A stretch of 64,000 bases of DNA from Bolinopsis microptera (taxonomy: Eukaryota > Ctenophora > Tentaculata > Lobata > Bolinopsidae): positions 4,669,675-4,733,674 of the forward strand of contig NC_087078.1 in assembly GCF_026151205.1 (NCBI RefSeq). The letters are read 5' to 3'. Under the pieces are notes generated by a model, which was not told the origin of the DNA, did no database searches, and worked only from the letters and a program-made list of their open reading frames with translations. Shown piece after piece: positions 22,801-37,800 of this stretch. The translations under genes and the position numbers were made by a program. Numbering within the stretch: the stretch's first letter is position 1; each line of letters starts with the position of its first letter.

Positions 22801-25800
22801 TTTATTCCTACAAAACTAGCTCCTGAACAAGGACAATATTCATTAGTCTCAGTGCTTCCTCTTGCTTTATTCCTACAAAACTAGCTCCTGAACAAGGACA
22901 ATATTCATTAGTCTCAGTGCTTCCTCTTGCTTTATTCCTACAAAACTAGCTCCTGAACAAGGACAATATTCATTAGTCTCAGTGCTTCCTCTTGCTTTAT
23001 TCCTACAAAACTAGCTCCTGAACAAGGACAATATTCATTAGTCTCAGTGCTTCCTCTTGCTTTATTCCTACAAAACTAGCTCCTGAACAAGGACAATATT
23101 CATTAGTCTCAGTGCTTCCTCTTGCTTTATTCCTACAAAACTAGCTCCTGAACAAGGACAATATTCATTAGTCTCAGTGCTTCCTCTTGCTTTATTCCTA
23201 CAAAACTAGCTCCTGAACAAGGACAATATTCATTAGTCTCAGTGCTTCCTCTTGCTTTATTCCTACAAAACTAGCTCCTGAACAAGGACAATATTCATTA
23301 GTCTCAGTGCTTCCTCTTGCTTTATTCCTACAAAACTAGCTCCTGAACAAGGACAATATTCATTAGTCTCAGTGCTTCCTCTTGCTTTATTCCTACAAAA
23401 CTAGCTCCTGAACAAGGACAATATTCATTAGTCTCAGTGCTTCCTCTTGCTTTATTCCTACAAAACTAGCTCCTGAACAAGGACAATATTCATTAGTCTC
23501 AGTGCTTCCTCTTGCTTTATTCCTACAAAACTAGCTCCTGAACAAGGACAATATTCATTAGTCTCAGTGCTTCCTCTTGCTTTATTCCTACAAAACTAGC
23601 TCCTGAACAAGGACAATATTCATTAGTCTCAGTGCTTCCTCTTGCTTTATTCCTACAAAACTAGCTCCTGAACAAGGACAATATTCATTAGTCTCAGTGC
23701 TTCCTCTTGCTTTATTCCTACAAAACTAGCTCCTGAACAAGGACAATATTCATTAGTCTCAGTGCTTCCTCTTGCTTTATTCCTACAAAACTAGCTCCTG
23801 AACAAGGACAATATTCATTAGTCTCAGTGCTTCCTCTTGCTTTATTCCTACAAAACTAGCTCCTGAACAAGGACAATATTCATTAGTCTCAGTGCTTCCT
23901 CTTGCTTTATTCCTACAAAACTAGCTCCTGAACAAGGACAATATTCATTAGTCTCAGTGCTTCCTCTTGCTTTATTCCTACAAAACTAGCTCCTGAACAA
24001 GGACAATATTCATTAGTCTCAGTGCTTCCTCTTGCTTTATTCCTACAAAACTAGCTCCTGAACAAGGACAATATTCATTAGTCTCAGTGCTTCCTCTTGC
24101 TTTATTCCTACAAAACTAGCTCCTGAACAAGGACAATATTCATTAGTCTCAGTGCTTCCTCTTGCTTTATTCCTACAAAACTAGCTCCTGAACAAGGACA
24201 ATATTCATTAGTCTCAGTGCTTCCTCTTGCTTTATTCCTACAAAACTAGCTCCTGAACAAGGACAATATTCATTAGTCTCAGTGCTTCCTCTTGCTTTAT
24301 TCCTACAAAACTAGCTCCTGAACAAGGACAATATTCATTAGTCTCAGTGCTTCCTCTTGCTTTATTCCTACAAAACTAGCTCCTGAACAAGGACAATATT
24401 CATTAGTCTCAGTGCTTCCTCTTGCTTTATTCCTACAAAACTAGCTCCTGAACAAGGACAATATTCATTAGTCTCAGTGCTTCCTCTTGCTTTATTCCTA
24501 CAAAACTAGCTCCTGAACAAGGACAATATTCATTAGTCTCAGTGCTTCCTCTTGCTTTATTCCTACAAAACTAGCTCCTGAACAAGGACAATATTCATTA
24601 GTCTCAGTGCTTCCTCTTGCTTTATTCCTACAAAACTAGCTCCTGAACAAGGACAATATTCATTAGTCTCAGTGCTTCCTCTTGCTTTATTCCTACAAAA
24701 CTAGCTCCTGAACAAGGACAATATTCATTAGTCTCAGTGCTTCCTCTTGCTTTATTCCTACAAAACTAGCTCCTGAACAAGGACAATATTCATTAGTCTC
24801 AGTGCTTCCTCTTGCTTTATTCCTACAAAACTAGCTCCTGAACAAGGACAATATTCATTAGTCTCAGTGCTTCCTCTTGCTTTATTCCTACAAAACTAGC
24901 TCCTGAACAAGGACAATATTCATTAGTCTCAGTGCTTCCTCTTGCTTTATTCCTACAAAACTAGCTCCTGAACAAGGACAATATTCATTAGTCTCAGTGC
25001 TTCCTCTTGCTTTATTCCTACAAAACTAGCTCCTGAACAAGGACAATATTCATTTCTATCCAATACGCTATTTAAAGTATCGTGATTTGAACTATCCCTA
25101 CATATATGTAATAATATAACAATAACATAATAATAATCGCATAGTACAATATACGGGAAACAGTTCGCTCCCAAATGACTCACTGCCACACTTGATGATC
25201 TGATCGTGTGGCTTGATAGTGCCTTGTCTGTCCACGTAGCCCCCCTTTATAACGTCCTTCACAAATATACTAACGTACGGCACCAATCTGTCCGGACCCA
25301 GTCCGTAAAGGTAAAAACCAAGTCCAAAAGCGTTGTCTTTTTCCAACTCTACCTGGATACCGCAGATGGGAATACAAAAATTACTTTTAAAATATTTTAC
25401 TGATTATTCTATTAAAATTCTGTTAAGAGCAGATGCAATGGGACAAATGTAAGCAGATGGGACAAATGTAAAGCTGAGTTTGTTACTATGGTAACCAGTT
25501 TGTGAAATAAGAAAATACCTGGTACAGGTGAGTTTCTGGGGAGAGCGCTGCGTGGAGCTGGGCGATGCACCAATTCTTATCAAGATTTAAATTATCGTAT
25601 CTGGAGAGTAAAAATATTGATTTAGCTACAGCTGTCTATATAACACAGACACACTTCGCCGGAACGAGACACAGTAGTTACACAGTAGTTACACAGTAGT
25701 TACACAGTAGTTACACAGTAGTTACACAGTAGTTACACAGTAGTTACACAGTAGTTACACAGTAGTTACACAGTAGTTACACAGTAGTTACACAGTAGTT

Positions 25801-28800
25801 ACACAGTAGTTACACAGTAGTTACACAGTAGTTACACAGTAGTTACACAGTAGTTACACAGTAGTTACACAGTAGTTACACAGTAGTTACACAGTAGTTA
25901 CACAGTAGTTACACAGTAGTTACACAGTAGTTACACAGTAGTTACACAGTAGTTACACAGTAGTTACACAGTAGTTACACAGTAGTTACACAGTAGTTAC
26001 ACAGTAGTTACACAGTAGTTACACAGTAGTTACACAGTAGTTACACAGTAGTTACACAGTAGTTACACAGTAGTTACACAGTAGTTACACAGTAGTTACA
26101 CAGTAGTTACACAGTAGTTACACAGTAGTTACACAGTAGTTACACAGTAGTTACACAGTAGTTACACAGTAGTTACACAGTAAGTAGTTACACAGTAGTT
26201 ACACAGTAGTTACACAGTAGTTACACAGTAGTTACACAGTAGTTACACAGTAGTTACACAGTAGTTACACAGTAGTTACACAGTAGTTACACAGTAGTTA
26301 CACAGTAGTTACACAGTAGTTACACAGTAGTTACACAGTAGTTACACAGTAGTTACACAGTAGTTACACAGTAGTTACACAGTAGTTACACAGTAGTTAC
26401 ACAGTAGTTACACAGTAGTTACACAGTAGTTACACAGTAGTTACACAGTAGTTACACAGTAGTTACACAGTAGTTACACAGTAGTTACACAGTAGTTACA
26501 CAGTAGTTACACAGTAGTTACACAGTAGTTACACAGTAGTTACACAGTAGTTACACAGTAGTTACACAGTAGTTACACAGTAGTTACACAGTAGTTACAC
26601 AGTAGTTACACAGTAGTTACACAGTAGTTACACAGTAGTTACACAGTAGTTACACAGTAGTTACACAGTAGTTACACAGTAGTTACACAGTAGTTACACA
26701 GTAGTTACACAGTAGTTACACAGTAGTTTACGTATCTAGCGCGTATCTAGCGCCAATTTCATAAAATTATTAACATTGAACATGGCTATTTTTTGTTAAC
26801 TTGAACAATGAAATCGAATATTTTGAACTAAAAATAAACTTGCTAAACGACTTTTGATCAGTCTAAATGAAAATGAAAAATGGTAAAGGGGGTATAAAAG
26901 TTGACGGTCGTGCTTGCCAGCATCGCGGCGACTCACGCTTGTTTTCTTTGATCAATCAACTCTAGCTCCTCCTTAGTGTACATTAACGCTATTATTTGTT
27001 CCTTGACGGAGAAACGGACCGAGAGAAACTTGCCGGCAACATCTGCAGAGTATTTGATTATAAAGGGTTCAGTTAGTGAGGACCACAGAAAGTATTTATT
27101 AACATCACGAGATTATAGAAAGTTAATTTTCAACATATTGACATTTGTATAATTGTGAAATAGTTCGGATTCTAATCAATAAACTTTAAGTTCATACAAT
27201 ATTTGTGTAACTATAAAAAAACCGTAAATATGAAAACAAATTGAAACCTCGATGGCGTTTTTTCAGCTCTTTCTTTTGTTCTGTAAGTAGACATGACTTC
27301 GTGCCGGGTGCTTTATCTTCTAACTTACTTCTTTTCTTGCCGGTCGAGAATATTCCTAGAAACATTACTGATTGAGAATTTCTTTGAGAATGATCTGGTT
27401 ACCAGAATAACATGTATCCTAAATTAGTAGAATTCAAAAATCATCTTTGTCAGACAAATTGTCTTAAATCATTTTGTAAAAGTATCAATCATAAATACAA
27501 ATGAGTATGATATGAATGAGAACTGATATAATCCCTAATAAATCCCTATGATGAAAAATAAAAAAAACTATTTCGAAAGTTTGGGAAGTTAATTAAATGA
27601 ATTTCCACTCATTCCTAAATAAATTTGGTTGGTCTTATTGACAATGAAAGTTGGATAAGTAAGTGGGTCACCCTGCTATATTAGGCCATCTCATTCATTG
27701 AAAATGAACAAAGAGCTGTCATGGAGGTAAGCTCTTAATTAAATTTAACGATTGGCACTGAAGCTATGAGTGTCGGAGCTAATAATGTGATCCTAAATAA
27801 TGTGGTTCGAGATGAAAATTTGATTTGGTTTATTTACTGTCTTGGTTTATCCGCTGTCTCTCTATCGTAACAATTTTGATAACAAAAATATAGAGCAAAC
27901 AATTCGTATTTAATAAAATAGGTAAAAATACTTTAGGTTCAATAAAATGTTCTAGGATATTACATACCTGCGAGGCTCGGCATATTACAGAAATGAAAAT
28001 AAAAACCAAATTCTTAAGAAAATAATCGGGAAAGAGACGAGATAAAGTGACGGAAATAGGATTTATGAGGAGTAATAGGATTACAAGGCTACCCCGAATA
28101 ACCAAAATAACCTAATTCAAATCTACGAGAAATAATGGTATAAAGGGACGCGCCTCCAATAAATCCAGCAAATGTAAAGCGGCTCATTCCTCGGAATAAT
28201 TTATCTGGGGTTGCAGAGTCCTATAGATATATAAAACATGATAAATATTATGAATATTAAGTTGTGAAATTTTTCAGACTGTTATAGGGTAACACCCACC
28301 TGTAGTAACTTGATCTGGTGTGATAAGATGGTTTACTTTTAGTCTAGAACCATTTGCAATGCTAATGTTATATTTATAACTGCTGGCCGGTTAACAGTAG
28401 AAATAGGTGAAATTAACGATCTTCTAAAAATAAGCGTGAGTTCAGAGACAGGAAAGTATGACTAATGAACTCATAAGGGTTATACCTATATTTATATAAG
28501 TATAATATTTGATATTAGACAACATTGTAACAACACCAATTGGGGACAAGAGAGCTGGGCGTAGTCAAAGGGGGATTGGAGGGGCGTACGGAGGGACGTA
28601 CGCTCCCCCCTGAAAAAGGAAAGTCCCTCACAAAGCGCGGGACCGTGTGGCTGCAGCTTACTACCTAGCTTCTTACAGTAATACTAATTACTTACTAGTT
28701 ATAGTGGTTCTATTTTCTAATTGAACCTCATAATCAGCCTGCTGTTCATTTTTACACCCTGAATGACTTTTTGATTTGCAGGTGCTCTCCGAGTCTAAAA

Positions 28801-31800
28801 TTAACACAAGATCCTGAACATTTTGATGGGGATAAGAGAGCGGTACGTAGTACGTACGTTTAAAACCTCTCCCTTCCTTTCTGTCCTTTGGTTTGCGGTT
28901 GAAGATGATAGAGCCGTCGTCAAATAACTCCCCCTCGTGGTCCTCAATGTACTTTCCTATGTACTTCTTTTTTGGAATACCTGCGGGTAAATTAACTCAC
29001 TATAATAACTAATAGGAACCGGAAATTTGGTATCACGAGGAGATAATTAAAGATTCAACAGTAAAAATTTTGATATGATTTAGACTTATTGATTGAAATC
29101 GAAGAAATTAAAAAGTGGTCATATCCTGGCCTTGACAATAAGTTCGTAGTGGAATACTTCTGGCCTGGGGAAATTTTGATTTTGACGGTCATTAAAATGA
29201 ACGCTAGGGCCTCCAATTAATATCCGTTCAAATAAAGTCCGATAAGTGCTCTAACTGAACAATAACCTTCAGGAACTGTCTCAGAAGTCGGATCCTCCTC
29301 CGGCTTAGATTTGGTGGAAGCACTGCGTTTCTGAAATAAACATTATCTGCTTCAGATTGCGTACTTTTTTGAAAGGTGAAGCTTATCTGATCATCAAACC
29401 AAAGACTGTACGATGACTTTTAATTTCGGGGCCGCTTTGGCAGTCGCTATCATAATTTGCAAAGTTTCATGACTGATTGTGACATTACTTTGATAATTTA
29501 CAGATTTACCTATTGTACATAATCTAAAACGATTATTAGAACACGTGATGAACATAGAATAAGTAATAACACTTACCAATTTAATATGAACACCAGATGA
29601 TTAATATTATGTAGGAGCAATTACACTCACCAATTTAATATGAACACCAGATAATTAATATTATGTAGGAGCAATTACACTCACTAATTTAATATGAACA
29701 CCAGATAATTAATTTTATGTAGGAGCAATTAAACTCACCAATTTAATATGAACACCAGATAATTGATATTATGTATGAGCAATTACATTTACCAATAAAA
29801 TATGAACAGCAGATAATTAATATTATGTAGGAGCAATTACACTCACCAATTTAATATGAACACCAGATAATTATAGTATCATGTAGAAGGGGAAAATGGA
29901 CGATTAGGTTTGGCCTCTATACGGCCACTATACGGCCTTTATACGGCCTCTATACGGCCTCTATACGGCCTTTATACGACCTTTATACGGCCTTTATACG
30001 GCTACTATACGGCCTTTATACGGTTATTATACGGCCACTATACGGCCTCTATACGGCCTCTATACGGCCTTTATACGGCCACTATACGGCCACTTAAAAG
30101 ATATTTTACATGAAACCGGCTACTAACCGGCACTTAAAAAGTGGCTACTAGCCGGCTAGCTAGTGACCACAAAGTGGCTACTAACCAGCTACTAGGCGGT
30201 CACTAGCCGGCTATTAGCTGAGCTCTAAAGCAGACCTACTTTCTCGAGGTTCCAAACCGGCTACTAGCCGGCTACTAGCCGGCTCTTGAAAAGTGGTCAC
30301 TAGCCGGTTACTAACCGGCTACTAACCGGCACTTAGCTACGTTATAAAGAAGACCCGATTATTCGAGGTTCCAAACCGGCTACTAACGGGTGATGACTAA
30401 AAAATGGGACTTTTTTCAAGGGTCTTTTTAGTGTCGATAAAACTATTTTTAGTTCAAACCAATGAAACAGCGTTGTAAAGCGGGCAATTTTGAACAAGTA
30501 TGGTCAATGACAAGCGCCCATGAGCCCATTTTTATTGGTTCAAGAGGGCTTCTTTCTTCAAGCTCAAAAATCCGTCTTCACAGTTGGGCCTAAAATCGTG
30601 TTGGCGCAGTCTCTTCTTTTGTGCCCTAAGGCCCATGTATGCTTGCTAGCCATATTCTGGGCATGGACATGTGTTGCCAGGACTCCAAAGAAGTCCTCTA
30701 TGGGTTGAGATTGTCAAAATTTACTTTGGTCGATAACTTTTGGGACGAAATTAACCCTATGGGCTGCAAGTAAAGATGTGGTTTTCGCAGAAAAATACGA
30801 TCTAGCCCCATCCTAACGAACCACCTTTCACCCTTTGGGGATATTTTCTTGTAGGAACAACACCAGGCAAGGCTCCAAGCACTTTGATTTTTGCGTGGTA
30901 CCATTATAGACCATGCTAAAGCCGATAGTTTGACCTAGCCTCGATCTTTCACACGGTAAAATTTTACCCCTCAGGTTGTTTTGAGCTCAAATATCTTCTA
31001 ACCGGTTTTAGCTACGCTGATGGGTGTTGAACCCTAGTCTTAAGCATACAATTCCCTACTTCTTGACGTATGGACAACAGTCAGACCGAAATACTTCTTC
31101 TCAACAATAGCAAAATATAGCGTTTAGTCAAGATTATACATATTTTCGAATTTGCTCACGACTTCCCATTTTTGGGTGTTATCTCTAATCTTAGGGGCTT
31201 TGACACCTTTCAGACAACAAACATTTAGTCATGGGACTGCCCTGGAAATATAACCGAGAGTACAGCCAAAACGGATCACCAGGGATCTCGGTAGGGTGCC
31301 GGTTATGTGGCTCACCAGCAGTTCCTATTGGGTCATTTTCGTAAGTGCTATAATACAGGATGGCCTTTTTGTCTCTGTAGCTCTAGCTACCGACCTCTGC
31401 TGCTAAAATCGCTTTAGGATGTGATAGATAGGAAGTTTAGGCATACTCTCTGCTAACAATTTTTTGGTATGGAAGCTTTAACTAACCGTGAGGCGACTTC
31501 TGTGAACAGTGCTTTTCTGTAAAATGTTTATAGGACCCCTCCCCTAGTTCGAGACCATTATCGGGGACAAAGATCAACCAATTTGATCAAATGGGGGCGG
31601 AAACTGTTCGAGTATCGTTCAGAGTAACTGGTGGTTGTGGTAAAATATCAAAATTTTGTTCAGGTGGAAGCTGAGGAATTTAAAACATGTAGTCCCATTT
31701 TTTATTCATCACCCGTTAATCGGCCACTACTTGCTATTTTCCGATTAGTTGCAGTCAAATAGTCACAGCAGGTCACAATTTAACTTTGATTCTTTCTTAC

Positions 31801-34800
31801 AGTAGGCAACTAACCGTATAAAGGCCGTATAGTGGCCGTGTTGGGGCCATATAGAGGCCGTATAAAGGCCGTATGAAGGCCATATAGAGGCTGTATAGAG
31901 ACCGTATAGTGGCCGTATAGAGGCCAAACCTAATCGCCCATATTCCCTGTAGAAGCAATTACACTTACCAGTTTGTCCGAAACACAGCTTTTAGATCTTG
32001 TCGGTTTGTTGGAGTCCGTCTCTTCTAGACTCACTTGTTTCTGAAGAGGAGATAAGATAAGGGTGGCAGGGGGCTAGGGGTAGTGGGGGGGGGGTGGGGT
32101 TAGGGGGCACACTTTAAGTTTACCCTCTAGTAACTTTACTGAATCATCAGAGCTTCAGGTTATAGGATTGAGAATTTAGGCAGTTCTTTTATGCAGGGTA
32201 CTGATCACGTGCAGGGTACTGATCACGTGCAGGGTACTGATCACGTGCAGGGTAATGATCACGTACAGGGTACTGATCACGTTCAGGGTACTGATCACTT
32301 GCAGGGTACTGATCACGTGCAGGGTACTGATCACTTGCAGGGTACTGATCACGTGCAGGGTACTGATCACGTGCAGGGTACTGATCACGTGCAGGGTACT
32401 GATCACTTGCAGGGTACTGATCACGTGCAGGGTACTGATCACTTGCAGGGTACTGATCACGTGCAGGGTACTGATCACGTGCAGGTTACTGATCACGTGC
32501 AGGGTACTGATCACGTGCAGGGTACTGATCACGTGCAGGGTACTGATCACGTGCAGGGTACTGATCACGTGCAGGGTACTGATCACGTGTACCTGTTTAT
32601 CAAAAGTCAGCTTCTTCTGGTTTTCTCTAAACAGCTCCAAGACATATTTCCTATCCTCAAAACTAGCTGGACTTGTTGGCGTGTAGGGGGCTTGGTCTGA
32701 AGCTGTTTGGAAATTGGAGATTGGTTTATACCCTATAAAGCTGTAACAGTATACCTTATCGGACGTTATTCGATCGGACATTGCGTGAACGGACATTAAA
32801 ATGAACAATCGAAGGCATTCATGATCGGTATCTAATTTGAGTACCTCATCGGACTTTATTTGAACGGATCACATTAAAATTAACTCCGGCGTCCAATCAA
32901 TGTCCGTTCAAATTAAATCTGATACGGTATGTATTATATAATAGCTTCAATAACACATCAACAATAACGGTAAATAAAACATAAAGCTGTTTTATGTTAA
33001 GAAACAGCATAGATGGTGTATGTTTATCTCAGCGCACGTTATTTTTAAACAATGTACGTGTATAAAAGAGCGAGATAATACCAAACAGAACGAGTTGGAA
33101 CATTGCCAAAGGTAGTTCGACTACTCACTACTGTTAACAACAGTAGACTACTGTAAAACTACTGTAAAACAACGTGGGGACTTTCTCAGAACACTGAGTG
33201 AGAACTCGATATAATGTAGTGCAGTATATTTTACTATAATAGATATAACTCGCCCTGCTGTATAATAGATATAGATTATTTAAGGATGAGAATCAATGAA
33301 GAATTGACACATACGAACGTGCATGATAAATTAGAATAACAGAGAGAAGAAAGGAATATTGTGACATTGTAAAGTGAGACTTGGTGTGTAATTCTTGAGT
33401 AACGGATGATCAGGTTGCTATGGTGATTAATTTGTAGATAATGGACCCATGTATGACTAGGAAGATAATGTGTTGTGGGAACTTCAGGCGAGGGAGGGAG
33501 GTGGGGATGACAAAATGACTTACCTTGCTCGCTCATACTGCCGATAACAAATAACAGTCTCAGCAATAATCGGGAAATTAGCGACAAAACGCAACTTATA
33601 AAAGTTGTAATGTAAAATATTTTGAACTGATTGCCCTTCGTATTTTGTGAGGCTGCTCCAAATTACGCTGCTTTTCTCAGAATTAGATTATTATCAGCCA
33701 TCTCGTGTTTCATGGGCTACTGGTAGTCACGTGATGCCCATATAAGGGAGTGGTGTTTAATCAACTTTTTAACATTTGTTGAACTCTTATCTATGTCTGA
33801 ATTTCGACGGTTCGGCACATAGTCCGCACATATATTATATGGGTACGAGGGTTAAGGGTCCGTTATCTATATCAATATATTGGGTACGAGGGTTGAGGGT
33901 CTGTTATCTATATCAATATATTATATAGGTACGACGGTTGAGGGTCCTTTATCTATATCAATATATTATATGGATACGAGGGTTGAGGGTCCTTTATCTA
34001 TATCAATATAATATATGGGTACGAAGGTTGAAGGTCCGTTATCTATATCAAAATATTATATGGGTACGAGGGTTGAGGGTCCTTTACCTATATCAGAATA
34101 TTACATGCGTACGAGGGTTGAGGGTCCGTTATCTATATCAATATATTGGGTACGAGGGTTGAGGGTCCGTTATCTATATCAATATATTATGTGGGTACGA
34201 GGGTTGATGGTCCGTTACCTATATCAGAATATTATTTGGGTACGAGGGTTGAGGGTCCGTTATCTAAATCAATATATTGGGTACGAGGGTTGAGGGTCCG
34301 TTATCTATATCAGAATATTACATGGGTACGAGGGTTGAGGGTCCGTTACCTATATCAGAATATTATATGGGTACGAGAGTTGAGGGTCCGTTATCTAAAT
34401 CAATATATTGGGTACGAGGGTTGAGGGTCCGTTACATATATCAGAATATTATATGGGTACGAGGGTTGAGGGTCCGTTACCTATTTCTTGCTCCTTAGGG
34501 ATGTCCAAGAAGTTAGGAACAGACCTATGAATAGAGGATCTGCTTCTCACTCTATGCACTACATTATCTGTGCTAGGAGTGCTAGTTGCCTGATAACTGG
34601 TGCTAGGAGTGCTATTTGGCTGGTGACACGTTACAGAACTACAATCTGGCGTCTGCTCATGGTCAGGATTTGAAGAGTTTTGCAGGACTTCTTTTCCTGC
34701 AAGTAGTTTGGGAGATCTATTAGTGGTTCTAGATCTGATCTAGTAGTTAGTACTCTAGTAGCAGGGTTATTAGAGTTTTGGGAGATCTATTGGTGGTTCT

Positions 34801-37800
34801 AGATCTGATCTAGTAGTTTGTACTCTAGTAAGAGTAGCAGGGTTACTAGAGTATTGGGAGATCTATTAGTGGTTCTAGATCTGATCTAGTAGTTTGTACT
34901 CTAGTAGCAGGGTTACTAGAGTATTGGGAGATCTATTAGTGGTTCTAGATCTGATCTAGTAGTTCGTACTCTAGTAGCAGGGTTACTAGAGTAGGTACTG
35001 GGAGATCTATTAGTGGTTCTATATCTGATCTAGTAGTTTGTACTCTAGTAGCAGGGTTACTAGAGTACTGGGAGATCTATTAGTGGTTCTAGATCTGATC
35101 TAGTAGTTCGTACTCTAGTAGCAGGGTTACTAGAGTATTGGGAGATCTATTAGTGGTTCTAGATCTGATCTAGTAGTTAGTACTCTAGTAGCAGGGTTAC
35201 TAGAGTTTTGGGAGATCTATTGGTGGTTCTAGATCTGATCTAGTAGTTTGTACTCTAGTAAGAGTAGCAGGGTTACTCGAGTTTTGGGAGATCTATTAGT
35301 GGTTCTAGATCTGATCTAGTAGTTCGTACTCTAGTAGCAGGGCTACTAGAGTACTGGGAGATCTATTAGTGGTTCTAGATCTGATCTAGTAGTTTGTACT
35401 CTAGTAGCAGGGTTACTAGAGTACTGGGAGATCTATTAGTGGTTCTAGATCTGATCTAGTAGTTCGTACTCTAGTAGCAGGGTTACTAGAGTACTGGGAG
35501 ATCTATTGGTGGTTCTAGATCTGATCTAGTAGTTTGTACTCTAGTAAGAGTAGCAGGGTTACTAGAGTACTGGGAGATCTGTTAGTGGTTCTAGATCTGA
35601 TCTAGTAGTTTGTACTCTAGTAGCAGGGTTACTAGAGTATTGGGAGATCTATTAGTGGTTCTTGATCTGATCTATTAGTTTGTACTCTAGTAGCAGGGTT
35701 ACTAGAGTACTGGGAGATCTATTAGTGGTTCTAGATCTGATCTAGTAGTTTGTACTCTAGTAGCAGGGTTACTAGAGTACTGGGAGATCTATTAGTGGTT
35801 CTAGATCTGATCTAGTAGTTCGTACTCTAGTAGCAGGGTTACTAGAGTATTGGGAGATCTATTAGTGGTTCTAGATCTGATCTAGTAGTTAGTACTCTAG
35901 TAGCAGGGTAACTAGAGTACTGGGAGATCTATTGGTGGTTCTAGATCTGATCTAGTAGTTTGTACTCTAGTAAGAGTAGCAGGGTTACTAGAGTATTGGG
36001 AGATCTGTTAGTGGTTCTAGATCTGATCTAGTAGTTTATACTCTAGTAGCAGGGTTACTAGAGTACTGGGAGATCTGTTAGTGGTTCTAGATCTGATCTA
36101 GTAGTTTGTACTCTAGTAGCAGGGTTACTAGAGTATTGGGAGATCTATTAGTGGTTCTTGATCTGATCTAGTAGTTTGTACTCTAGTAGCAGGGTTACTA
36201 GAGTATTGGGAGATCTATTAGTGGTTCTAGATCTGATCTAGTAGTTTGTACTCTAGTAGCAGGGTTACTAGAGTATTGGGAGATCAAGAACCATTTTTGA
36301 ACAAATTTAATAAGAATCTAAAGAACCCCCACAAAATGTTTTCCATCGCCAATCGATGGGCATAACTTTCTACAACAAGTTGAAGTTGGTCATGTTTGGT
36401 GGTTCCTGAGGTGAAGAACTTCATCAGAATTACTGCAATTATCACATTAAGGGGACATATACAAAAAGCTTTTATGTTCTGAACAACTGTAACTTCATAT
36501 TAAGAAAGTATACATTAAAACAATAAGATTTGATACATTAAAAATTATTTTTGAGGAACCGCACTTTCGAAAAAATAAATATTTTCTTTTTCGAAAATTT
36601 TGAAAATTTTGAGAAGTCTGTCACTGTTATACCGATATTTCAGTCGTTTTTAACTTTTTTTGGCTGATTTTTTAACTGAACATTATTCGCAATCCGTATA
36701 TAATTAAAATATAGATGACGAAGTTACAGACCAAACAAGGTCGAGAGAAGCAAAATTGAAATTTTTGTACAAATCAAAGTTGTATATTTTACCATTCACC
36801 CAGGTCATAAGATATCGCTTTAAAAATTCTTGTGAGTGTAGCTGATGATCATATCCAACTTTTTGGAACAGGATTTCTCTCAGTTTTGAGTTTTAAGGTA
36901 TGAAATGTGGCCTAAACGACTTAGTAAAATTCATCGTAAAAAAGGGCCAAACATGGCAGATTTAAGGCTTAAAATGCATATAACTCAAAAAATATCAGTT
37001 TTTTTGAAATAATTTTTACAGAATCGTAATCAGCTCGAGAAGACGAATCTTTTAGTACCAAATAGGTGATTTTAGAAGACAAATTGTCTTAATAATTTTC
37101 CAGCTCGAACACAAGGGTCCCCCCTTGTATAAATTTTGTACAAATTGTACACATTTAAAAATAAATTTTGTGTCTTTAACTATTATAAATTTGGTACTAA
37201 AAGATTTGTCTTACTAAGCTGATTACGATCCTGTAAAAATTATTTCAAAAAACTGATACTTTTTGAGTTATAGGCATTTTAAGCCTTAAATCTGCCACGT
37301 TTGGCCCTTTTTTATGATGAATTTTATTAAGTCGTTTAGGCCACATTTCATACCTTAAAACTCAAAACTGAGAGAAATCCTGTTCCAAAAAGTTGGATAT
37401 GATCATCAGCTACACTCACAAGAATTTTTAAAGCGATATCTTATGACCTGGGTGAATGGTAAAATATACAACTTTGATTTTTACAAAAATTTCAATTTTG
37501 CTTCTCTCGACCTTGTTTGGTCTGTAACTTCGTCATCTATATTTTAATTATGAAATCCTTTGAAGGGCTTCTTGTACGGATTGCAAATAATGTTCAGGAA
37601 AAAAATCAGCCAAAAAAAGTTAAAAACGACTGAAATATCGGTATAACAGTGACAGACTTCTCAAAATTTTCAAAATTTTCGAAAAAGAAAATATTTATTT
37701 TTTCGAAAGTGCGGTTCCTCAAAAATAATTTTTAATGTATTAAATCTTATTGTTTTAATGTATACTTTCTTAATATGAAGTTACAGCCTGTTCAGAACAT

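Noticed and set aside
20046-25050. CRISPR-like array
   Set aside because: Repeats are contiguous with no variable spacers, in an animal genome; the unit contains exon sequence.
32176-32808. 210-codon ORF of HVISTL repeats
   Set aside because: 18-bp array artefact; only the part above 32592 is a real exon, in this frame.
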